This document shows, piece by piece, positions 6,463 to 14,063 of a stretch of 14,368 bases of DNA; position 1 is the first letter of the stretch, and each line of letters begins with the position of its first letter. The notes beneath the pieces were generated by a model, which searched no databases, was not told the DNA's origin, and was given only the letters and a program-made list of their open reading frames with translations. Origin of the DNA: an uncultured Bacteroidales bacterium (lineage in GTDB: Bacteria; Bacteroidota; Bacteroidia; Bacteroidales; UBA932). The translations under genes and the position numbers were made by a program. The stretch lies in NCBI GenBank assembly GCA_937898205.1, contig CALEJC010000173.1, forward strand, positions 1 through 14,368, read 5' to 3'.

Positions 6463-7290
6463 ATGTCACACGGATTACTTAAAGGAAAGAAAGGTATCAT
6501 TTTTGGCGCACTCAACGAGCAATCCATCGCGTGGAAAGCCGCCTTGAAGGCCAAAGAAGAGGGAGCAGAACTTGTGCTCACCAACACTCCACTCTCCCTG
6601 AGACTCGGCACAATGGACCAGCTCGCAGAGCAGTGTAACGCCCTCGTGGTCCCTGCCGATGCAACTTCTGTGGAAGATCTCGAAGGCCTTGTAGACAAGG
6701 CCATGGAGCACTTTGGAGGACAATTTGATTTTGCACTCCACTCAGTGGGCATGTCACCAAACATCAGAAAGAACAAGCCTTATGAGTATACCAACTATGA
6801 CTTCTTCTTCAAGACTCTCGACATCTCTGCTCTCTCGCTCCATAAGCTTCTTGGTGTGCTATATAAAAAGGACGCACTCAAAGAATGGGGTTCTGTCGTA
6901 GCTCTCAGCTACATCGCAGCCCAGAGGACTTTTGAGGGATACAATGATATGGCCGACGCCAAGGCTCTTCTTGAGAGCATCGCAAGAAGTTTCGGTCTCC
7001 TCTACGGCAAGAAAGCACATGTGAGAGTAAATACCATCTCTCAATCTCCTACACGCACAAGTGCAGGTAGCGGCATCGCCGGCATGGAGGACATGTTTGC
7101 CTATGCAGATGCGCTATCGCCTCTCGGCAACGCCAGCGCCTCAGACTGTGCTGACTATATCGTGACGCTGTTTTCTGATCTCACCAAACACGTAACGATG
7201 CAGAATCTCTACCACGACGGCGGATTTTCCTCAACGGGACTAAACGCAGAAGTAGTAGAAACCTACACCAAAGGACTAAATAAAGACTAG
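6463..7290 (+). CDS. fabI: Enoyl-[acyl-carrier-protein] reductase, FabI type
   Basis: A 275-residue short-chain dehydrogenase-like protein that reduces trans-2-enoyl-ACP with NAD(P)H, the last step of each elongation cycle. The N-terminal nucleotide-binding segment GALNEQSIAW (residues 15-24) is the FabI form of the Rossmann loop. The catalytic series is Y150 (in SYIAAQ), Y160 (in EGYND) and K167 (in ADAK), matching the Y146, Y156 and K163 of E. coli FabI. The C-terminal MQNLYHDGGFSSTG is also FabI-like. It is the final gene of the operon. Its stop codon is shared with that of the convergent membrane-protein gene (CTAG), and no terminator hairpin was seen between them. Confidence 0.9.
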   Translation: MSHGLLKGKKGIIFGALNEQSIAWKAALKAKEEGAELVLTNTPLSLRLGTMDQLAEQCNALVVPADATSVEDLEGLVDKAMEHFGGQFDFALHSVGMSPNIRKNKPYEYTNYDFFFKTLDISALSLHKLLGVLYKKDALKEWGSVVALSYIAAQRTFEGYNDMADAKALLESIARSFGLLYGKKAHVRVNTISQSPTRTSAGSGIAGMEDMFAYADALSPLGNASASDCADYIVTLFSDLTKHVTMQNLYHDGGFSSTGLNAEVVETYTKGLNKD

Positions 7291-8453
7291 TCCTCCTTAT
7301 CTACAGAAATCAATTTTTCATCCGGAATCAGACGCTTGATGGCCTTCACGTTACCAAAGAAACGGAAGGCTATCACGCGGAAGATTGTATATGTAGGCAC
7401 AGCCACAATCATCGCAAATGGTCCACCGATATTTGATACTATCATAAGCACCAGGAATATCTCAAGAGGTGTAGATTTGATACTTGTAGAATAGATGAGC
7501 GGCTGGCAGATCATATTGTCTACAAACTGTGCCACGCAGAAGATCGCGACAAGAACAATCGCAAAAGTCCAGAAGCTGACATCAAGACCTATAGGAGTAG
7601 CGCTTGTATACTTGAGCACCAGCCCGATCACTGTACCTAATGCTCCACCCATAAAAGGACCTATGTATGGAATCATATTCAAGATGCCACATATAAAACC
7701 GATACCCAATGCCGCATTAAATCCTAAACCTGCAATCAGCCAGATGCCAAGGAAATTGAGCAACGCCACCTCGGTAATCTGGATAAGCATGCCTGTAAAA
7801 TATCGGGATAGAAGGTAACCTATATCAGATATTGCTTTTCTGACCTTTTCTTCAAGCTTGTCCGGCACAAGAGCACAAACAATATTTGAAAACAAGTCAT
7901 CATCTTTTATGAAGAAGAAACTTATAAAGATGGTGGCCACCAATCCTATACCAAAGCTTGTGAGGAAGGAGGCTGCCGAGCCTAATACAGAAGAGAAAGT
8001 AGATACATCAATGAGTTTCTGCAACTCCTGAACAACAAAAACCTCTATCCTGAAGTCAGGTCCCAAAGACGAGAAGGTGCGCCTCAGAAACTCGTTGAGC
8101 TCCCCAAGCGGGACGACCAGACTCCTTGCCGCATCGCCAACATTGGCCATAGAGATATCCTTGAGCATGCCCGAGACAACAGGCACAATGAGCACAAGCA
8201 CGCCAAGAATCACGCCTAAGACTATCACCAATGACAATACCGCAAGTAGAGGCGCCGGAGCTGAATGGTTCTTGATCTTTATCTTTTTCAGCAACTTCAC
8301 TACAGGCTTTGCCAACAGAGAGACGACTACTGCCAGCAAGATGTAAATAAGTACCTTCCTAAAATACCAGCAGACTGTCAAAGCAAGCGCCAGCCCTGCC
8401 GCGTATATTATGTACTTAGCTAATTTCTCAGTGTATTTTTCTGTATTTGCCAT
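7287..8453 (-). CDS. AI-2E family transporter (PF01594-type membrane protein)
   Basis: A 388-residue integral membrane protein with about eight predicted hydrophobic segments, near residues 14-30, 32-56, 68-92, 158-182, 222-244, 246-275, 293-311 and 330-360. Family features are IPYIGPF at 261-267 and DNMICQP at 312-318 followed by TPLEI. Members of this family have been linked to quorum-signal (AI-2) export, sodium/proton exchange and other transport, so the substrate here is unknown. The C-terminal tail is cytoplasmic-looking and charged. It is transcribed from near the mdh terminator and runs convergently into fabI, sharing the last four bases. Confidence 0.85.
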   Translation of the reverse strand: MANTEKYTEKLAKYIIYAAGLALALTVCWYFRKVLIYILLAVVVSLLAKPVVKLLKKIKIKNHSAPAPLLAVLSLVIVLGVILGVLVLIVPVVSGMLKDISMANVGDAARSLVVPLGELNEFLRRTFSSLGPDFRIEVFVVQELQKLIDVSTFSSVLGSAASFLTSFGIGLVATIFISFFFIKDDDLFSNIVCALVPDKLEEKVRKAISDIGYLLSRYFTGMLIQITEVALLNFLGIWLIAGLGFNAALGIGFICGILNMIPYIGPFMGGALGTVIGLVLKYTSATPIGLDVSFWTFAIVLVAIFCVAQFVDNMICQPLIYSTSIKSTPLEIFLVLMIVSNIGGPFAMIVAVPTYTIFRVIAFRFFGNVKAIKRLIPDEKLISVDKED

Positions 8454-8463
8454 AACTTGCCTA

Positions 8464-8494
8464 CAAATATAAAAATAAAAAGGCCGACTATAAA
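8464..8494 (-). promoter_or_regulatory. Probable Bacteroidota-type promoter of the AI-2E family gene
   Basis: On the minus strand -7 TATATTTG (complement of 8464-8471) fits the consensus. Nineteen bases upstream is TTTA (complement of 8491-8494), one base off the TTTG -33 box. The elements overlap the mdh terminator hairpin and its T-tract. Confidence 0.5.
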
Positions 8495-8503
8495 TAGCCG
8501 GCC
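8472..8503 (-). terminator. Rho-independent terminator of mdh
   Basis: A 9-bp stem (8482-8490 with 8495-8503, one G-U pair in the RNA) closes a four-base loop. On the minus strand it is followed by a T-rich tract (complement of 8472-8481). It starts 21 bases after the mdh stop codon. Confidence 0.8.
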
Positions 8504-8524
8504 CTGTATCAGTTATATAATCTA

Positions 8525-9511
8525 CTAGAGATTAGGATTTGCCTTTGTCCAGTCAGCAACTGCAGGGATGATGCCGAGGTCGATGATCTCGTCACGCATC
8601 TTGCAGAGGTGCTCATAAGAAGCCTGGAGGTCAGCCATCTCCTCAGCTGTACCCTCTGGGTTAACAAAGTGCACACCTGTAGCGTCGATAACTGAAGGCA
8701 TAGCCATCATTACATTCTGGAACTGCTCATTGTTGACATAGCAACCTGCTGGCCAAGTAAACTTGTCTCCACCCATCGCAGCCTCAATCATCTTCACAGC
8801 GTTGTATGCTGGGCTCTGGAATGAGCTGCGGCCACGAAGCTTGATGATGTTTGAACCACCCTGGATAGTGTTGTGCTTGATCTCAGCCCACTTTTCAGGA
8901 CAGAGTTCCTTCTCTGCGAGAGGAGTGCCGTCGATAAGAGCCTTAGATGCAAATACAGCCATAGACTCACCGTGACCACCATAAGTGTATGCGCCGGTCA
9001 CCTTGCTCTGCTGCACGCCAAACTCCTGGGCAAGAGCCTCCTGGAGACGTGTTGAATCAAGAGCAGCAAGAGTTGTGACGCACTCTGGCTTGAGACCTGA
9101 GTGGAGGAGAACCACGAGACCTGTGAGGTCAGCCGGGTTGAAGATAACAACTACGTGCTTAACATCCGGGCAGTATGCCTTAACGTTCTTACCAAAATCC
9201 TCGGCAATCTGGCAGTTACCCTTGAGGAGATCCTCACGAGTCATACCCTCCTTACGAGGAGCACCACCTGAAGAGATGATATACTTAGCATCCTTGAAAG
9301 CAACTGCAGGATCTGTTGTCCAAGTGATGTTTGCGCCCTCAAAAGCGCAGTGATCCATCTCTGCAACTACACCCTTAAGACCTGGCTCATAGATATCATA
9401 AAGGCAGATGTTTGGAGTGAGCTTAAGCATCAAAGCTGTCTGGGCCATATTTGAGCCGATCATACCACCGGCACCTACAATGACCAATTTTTCGTCAGTA
9501 ATGTAATTCAT
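8525..9511 (-). CDS. mdh: Malate dehydrogenase
   Basis: A 328-residue NAD-dependent dehydrogenase of the lactate/malate family that interconverts malate and oxaloacetate. The dinucleotide-binding motif GAGGMIGS is at 13-20 and D39 ends the second strand, which favours NAD. Substrate and catalytic residues are in place: R86 and R92 in APRKEGMTRED, N125 in FNPADL, D152 and R155 in LDSTR, and the catalytic H180 in YGGHGESM. The arginine in the mobile loop is what separates malate from lactate enzymes. It is a single-gene unit with its own promoter and a strong terminator, divergent from the phosphopantetheinyl transferase. In Bacteroidales this enzyme usually serves the reductive branch from oxaloacetate to fumarate and succinate. 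Confidence 0.93.
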   Translation of the reverse strand: MNYITDEKLVIVGAGGMIGSNMAQTALMLKLTPNICLYDIYEPGLKGVVAEMDHCAFEGANITWTTDPAVAFKDAKYIISSGGAPRKEGMTREDLLKGNCQIAEDFGKNVKAYCPDVKHVVVIFNPADLTGLVVLLHSGLKPECVTTLAALDSTRLQEALAQEFGVQQSKVTGAYTYGGHGESMAVFASKALIDGTPLAEKELCPEKWAEIKHNTIQGGSNIIKLRGRSSFQSPAYNAVKMIEAAMGGDKFTWPAGCYVNNEQFQNVMMAMPSVIDATGVHFVNPEGTAEEMADLQASYEHLCKMRDEIIDLGIIPAVADWTKANPNL

Positions 9512-9554
9512 TGCTTGTTAATTATGTAATTTATCTTTAGTACTAAAAGTGCCA

Positions 9555-9585
9555 CAAATATAATCAATTAGTCGCAGATTAAAAA
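9555..9585 (-). promoter_or_regulatory. Probable Bacteroidota-type promoter of mdh
   Basis: On the minus strand -7 TATATTTG (complement of 9555-9562) fits the consensus, with TTTT (complement of 9582-9585) at the -33 position after a 19-base spacer. The leader to the mdh ATG would be about 35-40 bases. Confidence 0.5.
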
Positions 9586-9592
9586 AAATGAC

Positions 9593-9600
9593 TATCTTTG
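9593..9600 (+). promoter_or_regulatory. Probable -7 element of the phosphopantetheinyl transferase gene
   Basis: TATCTTTG matches TAnnTTTG and ends 18 bases before the ATG at 9619. No TTTG lies 19 bases upstream, so only half the promoter is seen. It sits back to back with the mdh promoter. Confidence 0.45.
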
Positions 9601-9618
9601 TGCGATTTATAATTTTAT

Positions 9619-10269
9619 ATGGCACTTTATTTAATCAAAGATCTTGACGACGACTACCACTTGCGGGTGGGAGTTTGGCAGATTACAGAAAGCGAGCAGG
9701 AGCTCAAATCACTTTGCTCAGTCCCTTCCGACGAGCTAGAAGAAATTTCCTATATCAGAAACGAGTCTCTCCGCAAGCAGAAGCTTGCAGTAAGAGCATT
9801 GCTGGATTGCATGTTTGAGGAGAAGGTATACCTCAGCCACCATGACAACGGCAAGCCTTATATTGAGAACTCAGCTACCAACATCAGCATTACTCATACC
9901 AATAAATATGTAGCTATCATCACCGGAGAAGGTGAGGAGCTCGGCATTGATTGCGAGTCTCTTGACAGAGATTTTTCTGCAGTTGAGAAAAAAGCTCTTT
10001 CAGAAGACGAGATCGACGATCTTGACGATGAGAAGAGAAACGAGCAGCTTGCCATCTATTGGTGCGCCAAGGAAGCAATCTACAAGAAGTTCTCACAATA
10101 TCACGTAGACTTTGCAGAACAGATTGAGATTGACAACTTCAGAGTCAAAGGAGAAGGAGAGCTGGACGCCACTTTCACACAGAAAGACGGTTACGAAGAA
10201 GAGCTTGAGCTTCAGTACATGACCTTTGACAGGCACGTCCTTGTTTGGGTTTCTTCAAGCGAAGATTAG
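9619..10269 (+). CDS. 4'-phosphopantetheinyl transferase superfamily protein
   Basis: A 216-residue protein of the Sfp/AcpT-like superfamily (PF01648). These enzymes move the phosphopantetheine arm of CoA onto a serine of an acyl or peptidyl carrier protein. The magnesium/CoA-binding motif LGIDCE is at residues 108-113 and the second signature WCAKEAIYKKF at 148-158; NGKPYI and ISITHT upstream fit the usual N-terminal half-domain. Both halves of the pseudo-dimeric fold are present, so it is the larger Sfp-like form rather than the ~125-residue AcpS. It could activate the carrier protein needed by the fab operon 2.3 kb upstream, but no carrier-protein gene is in the window. Its stop overlaps that of the convergent EnvC-like gene by four bases. 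Confidence 0.85.
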   Translation: MALYLIKDLDDDYHLRVGVWQITESEQELKSLCSVPSDELEEISYIRNESLRKQKLAVRALLDCMFEEKVYLSHHDNGKPYIENSATNISITHTNKYVAIITGEGEELGIDCESLDRDFSAVEKKALSEDEIDDLDDEKRNEQLAIYWCAKEAIYKKFSQYHVDFAEQIEIDNFRVKGEGELDATFTQKDGYEEELELQYMTFDRHVLVWVSSSED

Positions 10270-11465
10270 CGCGGTCTCAACCAAGTTTCAGGATTTTGAG
10301 GAGTTTTCTCCTTCCAGACTTGCAGATGCAATAATGTCTGCGAGTCAATCGTATCCACTACTCCTATAGATTGGCCGGTCTTTACTTTATCTCCGGCCTT
10401 TACGGATACCTGTCCCAACTTGCAATAGAAACTGAAATAGTTGCCGTGCTGCACAAGCACACATTGGTTATATCCCGGCATCACGATTACGCGCTTGACC
10501 TCTCCGTCAAAAATCGCTTTTACCTCTGTATTTGCAGGGACCGCGATACCGATACCATTGTTAAACGGCATTACAAGGTTTTTATATACCGGGTGATTGT
10601 GCTTTCCAAACTTCTCAACCACCGACCCGTCCACAGGCCATGGAAGTTTGCCCTTATTGGCCTCAAACTCGCCGGCAAGCTTGTAGTCTATTGGTTTGGC
10701 GGCCTGCTTGGTTTCGCCCTTTGACGGCTTTGAACTCTGCGCGATGTATTCGGCAATAATCTTCTCAATCTCCTTGTTCAGCGCTTCAACCTGCCTGCGC
10801 TTCTCTCTCAACTGACGCTGATAACTGCTCTTGTTACGGTTGAGTTGGGCGATCAGGCTGTTGGACTTCTTCTCCTCCTTGCTCAGGTTATCCAGCTCTT
10901 TTGCCCGACCGGCCCTAACATTCTGCGCCTGCGCGCGAAGCGTTGAGAGGCGTTGCTTCTCCTGCTCCATCTGAGCTTTCAACTCCTTGAGCTGAGCGGC
11001 TTCCTCATTCATCCTCACGGAAAGCGTTTTAAGGTAATCGTAGCGACGAAATGCCTGAGAGAAATTGCTGCTGCCGATGATATACATATACCACAGACGC
11101 GAGTCCCTGTTTTTGTAGGCATTGCGCACTAGCTTTTCAAAATAGGCACTCATATTGTCATAGCGCTCCTGAAGCCTGGAGATCTGATTGTTGGTTCTTT
11201 GGATCGTGTCGTTGAGCGCTTTAATCTCCGCATCGCTCTGAGCTATCAGCTCCTTGCGCAAAGAAATCTGCTTCCTGATAAGAGTAAGCTCATTGAGGGC
11301 ATTGCTGCTTTTGCTGGCATTTTGCGATAGCATCGTCTCAAGCTGCGCAATCTCCTTTTCCAACTGGGATTTCTTGTTTTCCTGATAAGAAACATCCTGA
11401 GCCTGAAGCGCAAATGCACTCAGGACCATACAGAAAAGCAGGATTATGCGTTTGAGATAGATCAT
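10266..11465 (-). CDS. EnvC-like murein hydrolase activator with degenerate LytM (M23) domain
   Basis: A 399-residue exported protein. A signal peptide is at 1-22 (cleavage near ALQA-Q). Two long charged coiled-coil stretches cover about 27-117 and 150-245, and a LytM/M23 domain covers about 270-399. The domain lacks its zinc site: the first His and Asp are N302 and G306 (NNGIGI), the active-site His is K349 (FYCKL), and of the last HxH only H380 remains (LHLQV). Coiled coil plus inactive LytM is the architecture of E. coli EnvC, which switches on cell-wall amidases at the septum. The start ATG overlaps the stop of the upstream TPR gene (ATGA), so the two are translationally coupled. Role as an amidase activator is inferred; an active endopeptidase is unlikely. 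Confidence 0.85.
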   Translation of the reverse strand: MIYLKRIILLFCMVLSAFALQAQDVSYQENKKSQLEKEIAQLETMLSQNASKSSNALNELTLIRKQISLRKELIAQSDAEIKALNDTIQRTNNQISRLQERYDNMSAYFEKLVRNAYKNRDSRLWYMYIIGSSNFSQAFRRYDYLKTLSVRMNEEAAQLKELKAQMEQEKQRLSTLRAQAQNVRAGRAKELDNLSKEEKKSNSLIAQLNRNKSSYQRQLREKRRQVEALNKEIEKIIAEYIAQSSKPSKGETKQAAKPIDYKLAGEFEANKGKLPWPVDGSVVEKFGKHNHPVYKNLVMPFNNGIGIAVPANTEVKAIFDGEVKRVIVMPGYNQCVLVQHGNYFSFYCKLGQVSVKAGDKVKTGQSIGVVDTIDSQTLLHLQVWKEKTPQNPETWLRPR

Positions 11466-12703
11466 TTCTTCTGCTCAGAGAGTAACTTATAATACTTTGC
11501 AAGCTCTGTCTCACCCAATGCTTCCAACACAATTGAATAGTGCTCGAGCACCACTGCACTATCCTTCCCTCCATAAATCATGGCATGTTTGAAGTAAGGT
11601 TTTGCCTCTTTTGCCTTGCCAAGCAGATACAAGATCCAGCCGTGAGTATCAAGATAGGTGGCATTATCAGGCTCCAGCTCCACAGCTCTGGCGCTCATCT
11701 TCAATGCCTTGCGCAGAGATTTGCCTTCTTCGCAAAGGAAGTAGGCGTAGTTGTTCAGCGCACTTGCATAATCGGGATCGATCTCCAGAATCTTCTTATA
11801 ATAGCTGTAACAGGCTTTTTTATTACCCAACTCGTGGTGCAGGTCTCCGGCGATCTGATATGCTTCCAGAAGCATGTCGGTATTGTCGGACGCTATTGCA
11901 GCCTTGGCCATCTCAAGACTATGCTCCAAAGCAGCTTCATAGTCTTCTTCAAGGTAATAGAGGTTCATCCTGAGCGAGTGGGCTACTGCATCTTCCGGGT
12001 GGTTCTTGATGTCCAGCTCTATTACTTGCTCAAGCTGTTTCTTGAAGCCATAATATAGAGTGGCATCCATATTTTCAAGGACTGCTTTAAGGTAGTCGCT
12101 TTTGAGTTCCGGACGCACCAGAGGGTTATCTATAAACTCGGTGAGGTTGAGGAAAAATGGCGTATAGTTGCGCTGCATGCGGAGGATCTCCACCTTGCCG
12201 AGCTGTCCCGGAGGATAGCTTGGATCCATCTCAAGAGCCTCGCTATAGTAGGCAAGCGCAAGCGAATCCTGCCTCATGGACAGCTTTGTATCAGCGATTG
12301 CACAAAGCACATAAGGCGTTTTAAATTGAGCGGGATTGAGTTTGATGAGCCTTTCAGACACAGCGGCAAACGCCATATTATCGCCTTTGGCGTTATATAA
12401 GGAAGCCAATGCAGACTGATACCACACATTGGTGCTATCAAGCTGGGCGGCAGCGCTCAACAAGGTCTCCGCGCGCTCTCTATCGCCAAGGGCATACTCA
12501 CACATGCCGAGGTAGTAATTGACAGCATCATCTTGAGAATCAGCATTATAAAGAATCACAAGCTTCTCCTTGGCTTCTTCATACTCTGATTGTGTGTAGT
12601 TTTCTACTGCTTTCAGGAAAAGACTTGTGAGTGCCGCCTCCGATTGAGAGTAGGCACATATATTGATTAAGCACAAACCGACGAGTAGCAGTAATTTTCT
12701 CAT
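11462..12703 (-). CDS. Exported tetratricopeptide repeat protein
   Basis: A 413-residue protein with an N-terminal signal peptide (MRKLLLLVGLCLINICAYS, cleavage near AYS-Q). TPR-like helical pairs run over most of its length, for example around YYLGMCEYALGDRERAE, ALAYYSEALEMDPSYPP, CYSYYKKILEIDPDYASA and ALKMSARAVELEPDNA. TPR arrays act as protein-binding scaffolds; nothing here suggests an enzyme. The frame is open from 12724, but the ATG at 12703 is preferred because it places the hydrophobic signal right after a basic start. It is translationally coupled to the EnvC-like gene. A similar TPR gene sits just upstream of envC-like genes in many Bacteroidales, commonly with a DUF4292 gene between them, which is missing here. 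The product probably works in the periplasm in envelope assembly, with low certainty. Confidence 0.8.
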   Translation of the reverse strand: MRKLLLLVGLCLINICAYSQSEAALTSLFLKAVENYTQSEYEEAKEKLVILYNADSQDDAVNYYLGMCEYALGDRERAETLLSAAAQLDSTNVWYQSALASLYNAKGDNMAFAAVSERLIKLNPAQFKTPYVLCAIADTKLSMRQDSLALAYYSEALEMDPSYPPGQLGKVEILRMQRNYTPFFLNLTEFIDNPLVRPELKSDYLKAVLENMDATLYYGFKKQLEQVIELDIKNHPEDAVAHSLRMNLYYLEEDYEAALEHSLEMAKAAIASDNTDMLLEAYQIAGDLHHELGNKKACYSYYKKILEIDPDYASALNNYAYFLCEEGKSLRKALKMSARAVELEPDNATYLDTHGWILYLLGKAKEAKPYFKHAMIYGGKDSAVVLEHYSIVLEALGETELAKYYKLLSEQKK

Positions 12704-12711
12704 ACAAGAGA

Positions 12712-12719
12712 CAAAAATA
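12712..12719 (-). promoter_or_regulatory. Possible -7 element of the TPR-envC operon
   Basis: On the minus strand TATTTTTG (complement of 12712-12719) matches TAnnTTTG and ends 8 bases before the preferred start codon. No -33 TTTG is seen at the usual distance. Confidence 0.3.
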
Positions 12720-12744
12720 TACATTTTTTGTGAGAAATATTGGT

Positions 12745-12752
12745 TACTTTCG
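12745..12752 (+). promoter_or_regulatory. Possible -7 element of the ECF sigma operon
   Basis: TACTTTCG is one base from TAnnTTTG and lies 25 bases before the ATG at 12778. A TTTTTTG at 12724-12730 is upstream but only 14 bases away, shorter than the usual 19. The promoter may instead be of an alternative sigma type. Confidence 0.3.
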
Positions 12753-12777
12753 CATTATTGAACTAATTGAAATAAAG

Positions 12778-13338
12778 ATGCAACTTTTTTCCAAGAAGAA
12801 GCATCTTGATACTTGGAACCCGGATTGGATAGATGGGGCGATGAGAGGAGACTCCAGATCCCAAAAAGCCATCTACGACTTCCTCTCAGGCAAAATGTAT
12901 GCCGTCTGCCTGCGTTATATGGGAGACAGAGAGCAAGCTGAAGATATCCTTCAGGATGGTTTTGTAACACTTTTTTCCAAACTGGACAGCTACTCAGGGG
13001 CCGGTTCCTTTGAGGGTTGGGCAAGAAAGATCTTTGTCAATACTGCACTGATGAGTCTCAGGAAAAGAGACCTCCTAAAAAACACAGAAGACGTGAGTGA
13101 GGCCAGAGGCATCGAGCACAATGCACCGAGTGCGATAGAAAACATCGGATATCGGGACTTGATGAAGATGATTTCAGAGCTGCCTCCAGGTTTCAGAACA
13201 GTTTTCAATATGTATGTTATCGAGGGTTATTCTCATAAAGAGATTGCCCAAGAGCTTGGAGTCTCAGAGACGACATCGCGCTCTCAGCTACAAAGAGCCA
13301 GAGTGCTGTTGCAGTCAAAGATTAAAGACAGGTATTAA
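12778..13338 (+). CDS. ECF-type RNA polymerase sigma factor
   Basis: A 186-residue sigma-70 family protein with only regions 2 and 4. Region 2 spans about 28-97, including the -10 recognition and core-binding helix (YMGDREQAEDILQDGFV at 47-63 and GSFEGWARKIFVN at 76-88). Region 4 spans about 130-182, with a helix-turn-helix in YSHKEIAQELGVSETTSRSQL that binds the -35 element. The frame is open from a GTG at 12730, but the ATG at 12778 is preferred because the extra residues resemble no sigma N-terminus and would cover the likely promoter. The next gene starts 2 bases after the stop and encodes a small single-span membrane protein, the usual layout for an ECF sigma and its membrane partner. 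The signal it responds to is unknown. Confidence 0.9.
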   Translation: MQLFSKKKHLDTWNPDWIDGAMRGDSRSQKAIYDFLSGKMYAVCLRYMGDREQAEDILQDGFVTLFSKLDSYSGAGSFEGWARKIFVNTALMSLRKRDLLKNTEDVSEARGIEHNAPSAIENIGYRDLMKMISELPPGFRTVFNMYVIEGYSHKEIAQELGVSETTSRSQLQRARVLLQSKIKDRY

Positions 13339-13340
13339 GA

Positions 13341-14063
13341 ATGCAAGATAGATTTGACAGTTTTGACCAGGAGATAAGGTCCATGATGCAAGACGTCGAG
13401 GTGAAGCCATCTCGCCACGTCTGGAAGGCCGTATCTGCTCGCATCGCTGCTCCAAAGGCAATTTGGGGCGGCTGGAATACTGTCAAGTGGGCCGGAGCAG
13501 GCCTTGCATTTGCGGCAGCTATAGCACTTGGTGTATTCTTCACAGGAAGCCACGACAAGAGCGGCGTCATCTCTACAAGCGACCTCAAGATTGCTGAAGT
13601 GCAGGAGCCGGTGCAGCTCATAAAGTCAGAAGAGCCAAAGCTCGAAGCTACAGCGATCACCTATACCTCACGCAGACCCAAAGTAAGCTCTTTAACAGAA
13701 GAGAAAACCAATATTATTCCATCAGAAGCAGTAAGCGGATCGGCAGAACCAGACTCCCCAGCGGTTGCCTCTCAAGTTCAGACACCTGAGCAGAAAGAGG
13801 AAGTAATTATTGAGCAGTTCTCTGATCCGTTTGCGCTTCTTACAAGTCAAGAAGAAAAAGAGGAAGCCGTGAAATATGCAACACTTGAAGATTTACAAGA
13901 TGCAATAAATGATATTGATTTGAGTGACATCCAAGATTTTAAAGATGAATTAAAAGAATTTAATATAGATACTTTAGTACTTGATCCACCAAGAAGTGGT
14001 AGTGATAAAAAGAGTCTAAGAGCATTATTAAAAATTAAACCAAAAGAAATAATATATGAGTAA
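13341..14063 (+). CDS. Anti-sigma-like single-span membrane protein, C-terminal part probably chimeric
   Basis: A 240-residue frame directly after the ECF sigma gene. Residues 1-45 are hydrophilic and cytoplasmic-looking, with a short motif (SRHVWKAVSARI) like the N-termini of Bacteroidota proteins paired with ECF sigmas. Residues 48-68 form one membrane span. Residues 70-175 are a low-complexity, Glu/Ser/Pro-rich linker that would lie in the periplasm. No zinc-binding HxxxCxxC anti-sigma motif is present, so the anti-sigma role rests on position and topology only. From about residue 178 codon use becomes AT-rich, and from about 200 the protein resembles RlmD, so the true C-terminus is probably not shown. 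The first ~175 residues are reliable; the rest is doubtful. Confidence 0.6.
   Translation: MQDRFDSFDQEIRSMMQDVEVKPSRHVWKAVSARIAAPKAIWGGWNTVKWAGAGLAFAAAIALGVFFTGSHDKSGVISTSDLKIAEVQEPVQLIKSEEPKLEATAITYTSRRPKVSSLTEEKTNIIPSEAVSGSAEPDSPAVASQVQTPEQKEEVIIEQFSDPFALLTSQEEKEEAVKYATLEDLQDAINDIDLSDIQDFKDELKEFNIDTLVLDPPRSGSDKKSLRALLKIKPKEIIYE
13938..14063 (+). other. RlmD/RumA-like 23S rRNA (uracil-5)-methyltransferase segment
   Basis: The last ~40 residues before the stop contain IDTLVLDPPRSGSDKK (209-224) followed by ALLKIKPKEIIY. In the RlmD/TrmA family the same order reads xDxxVLDPPRxG, then a helix, then KIVYVSCNPxT with the catalytic Cys. Here the frame stops straight after IIY, before the catalytic SCNP. 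The AT-rich codons (AAA, GAA, TTA, ATA) differ from the rest of the window and suggest a low-GC source such as a Firmicute or Mollicute-like organism. It is a fragment, not a working gene. Its left boundary is uncertain (about 13870-13960). Confidence 0.6.

Noticed and set aside
10266..10660. The C-terminal domain of the EnvC-like protein as an active M23 endopeptidase
   Set aside because: The HxGxD and HxH zinc motifs have become NNGIG and HLQ, so catalysis is not expected.
12730..12777. GTG start giving the ECF sigma sixteen extra residues
   Set aside because: The extension covers the likely promoter and resembles no sigma N-terminus; ATG at 12778 is better.
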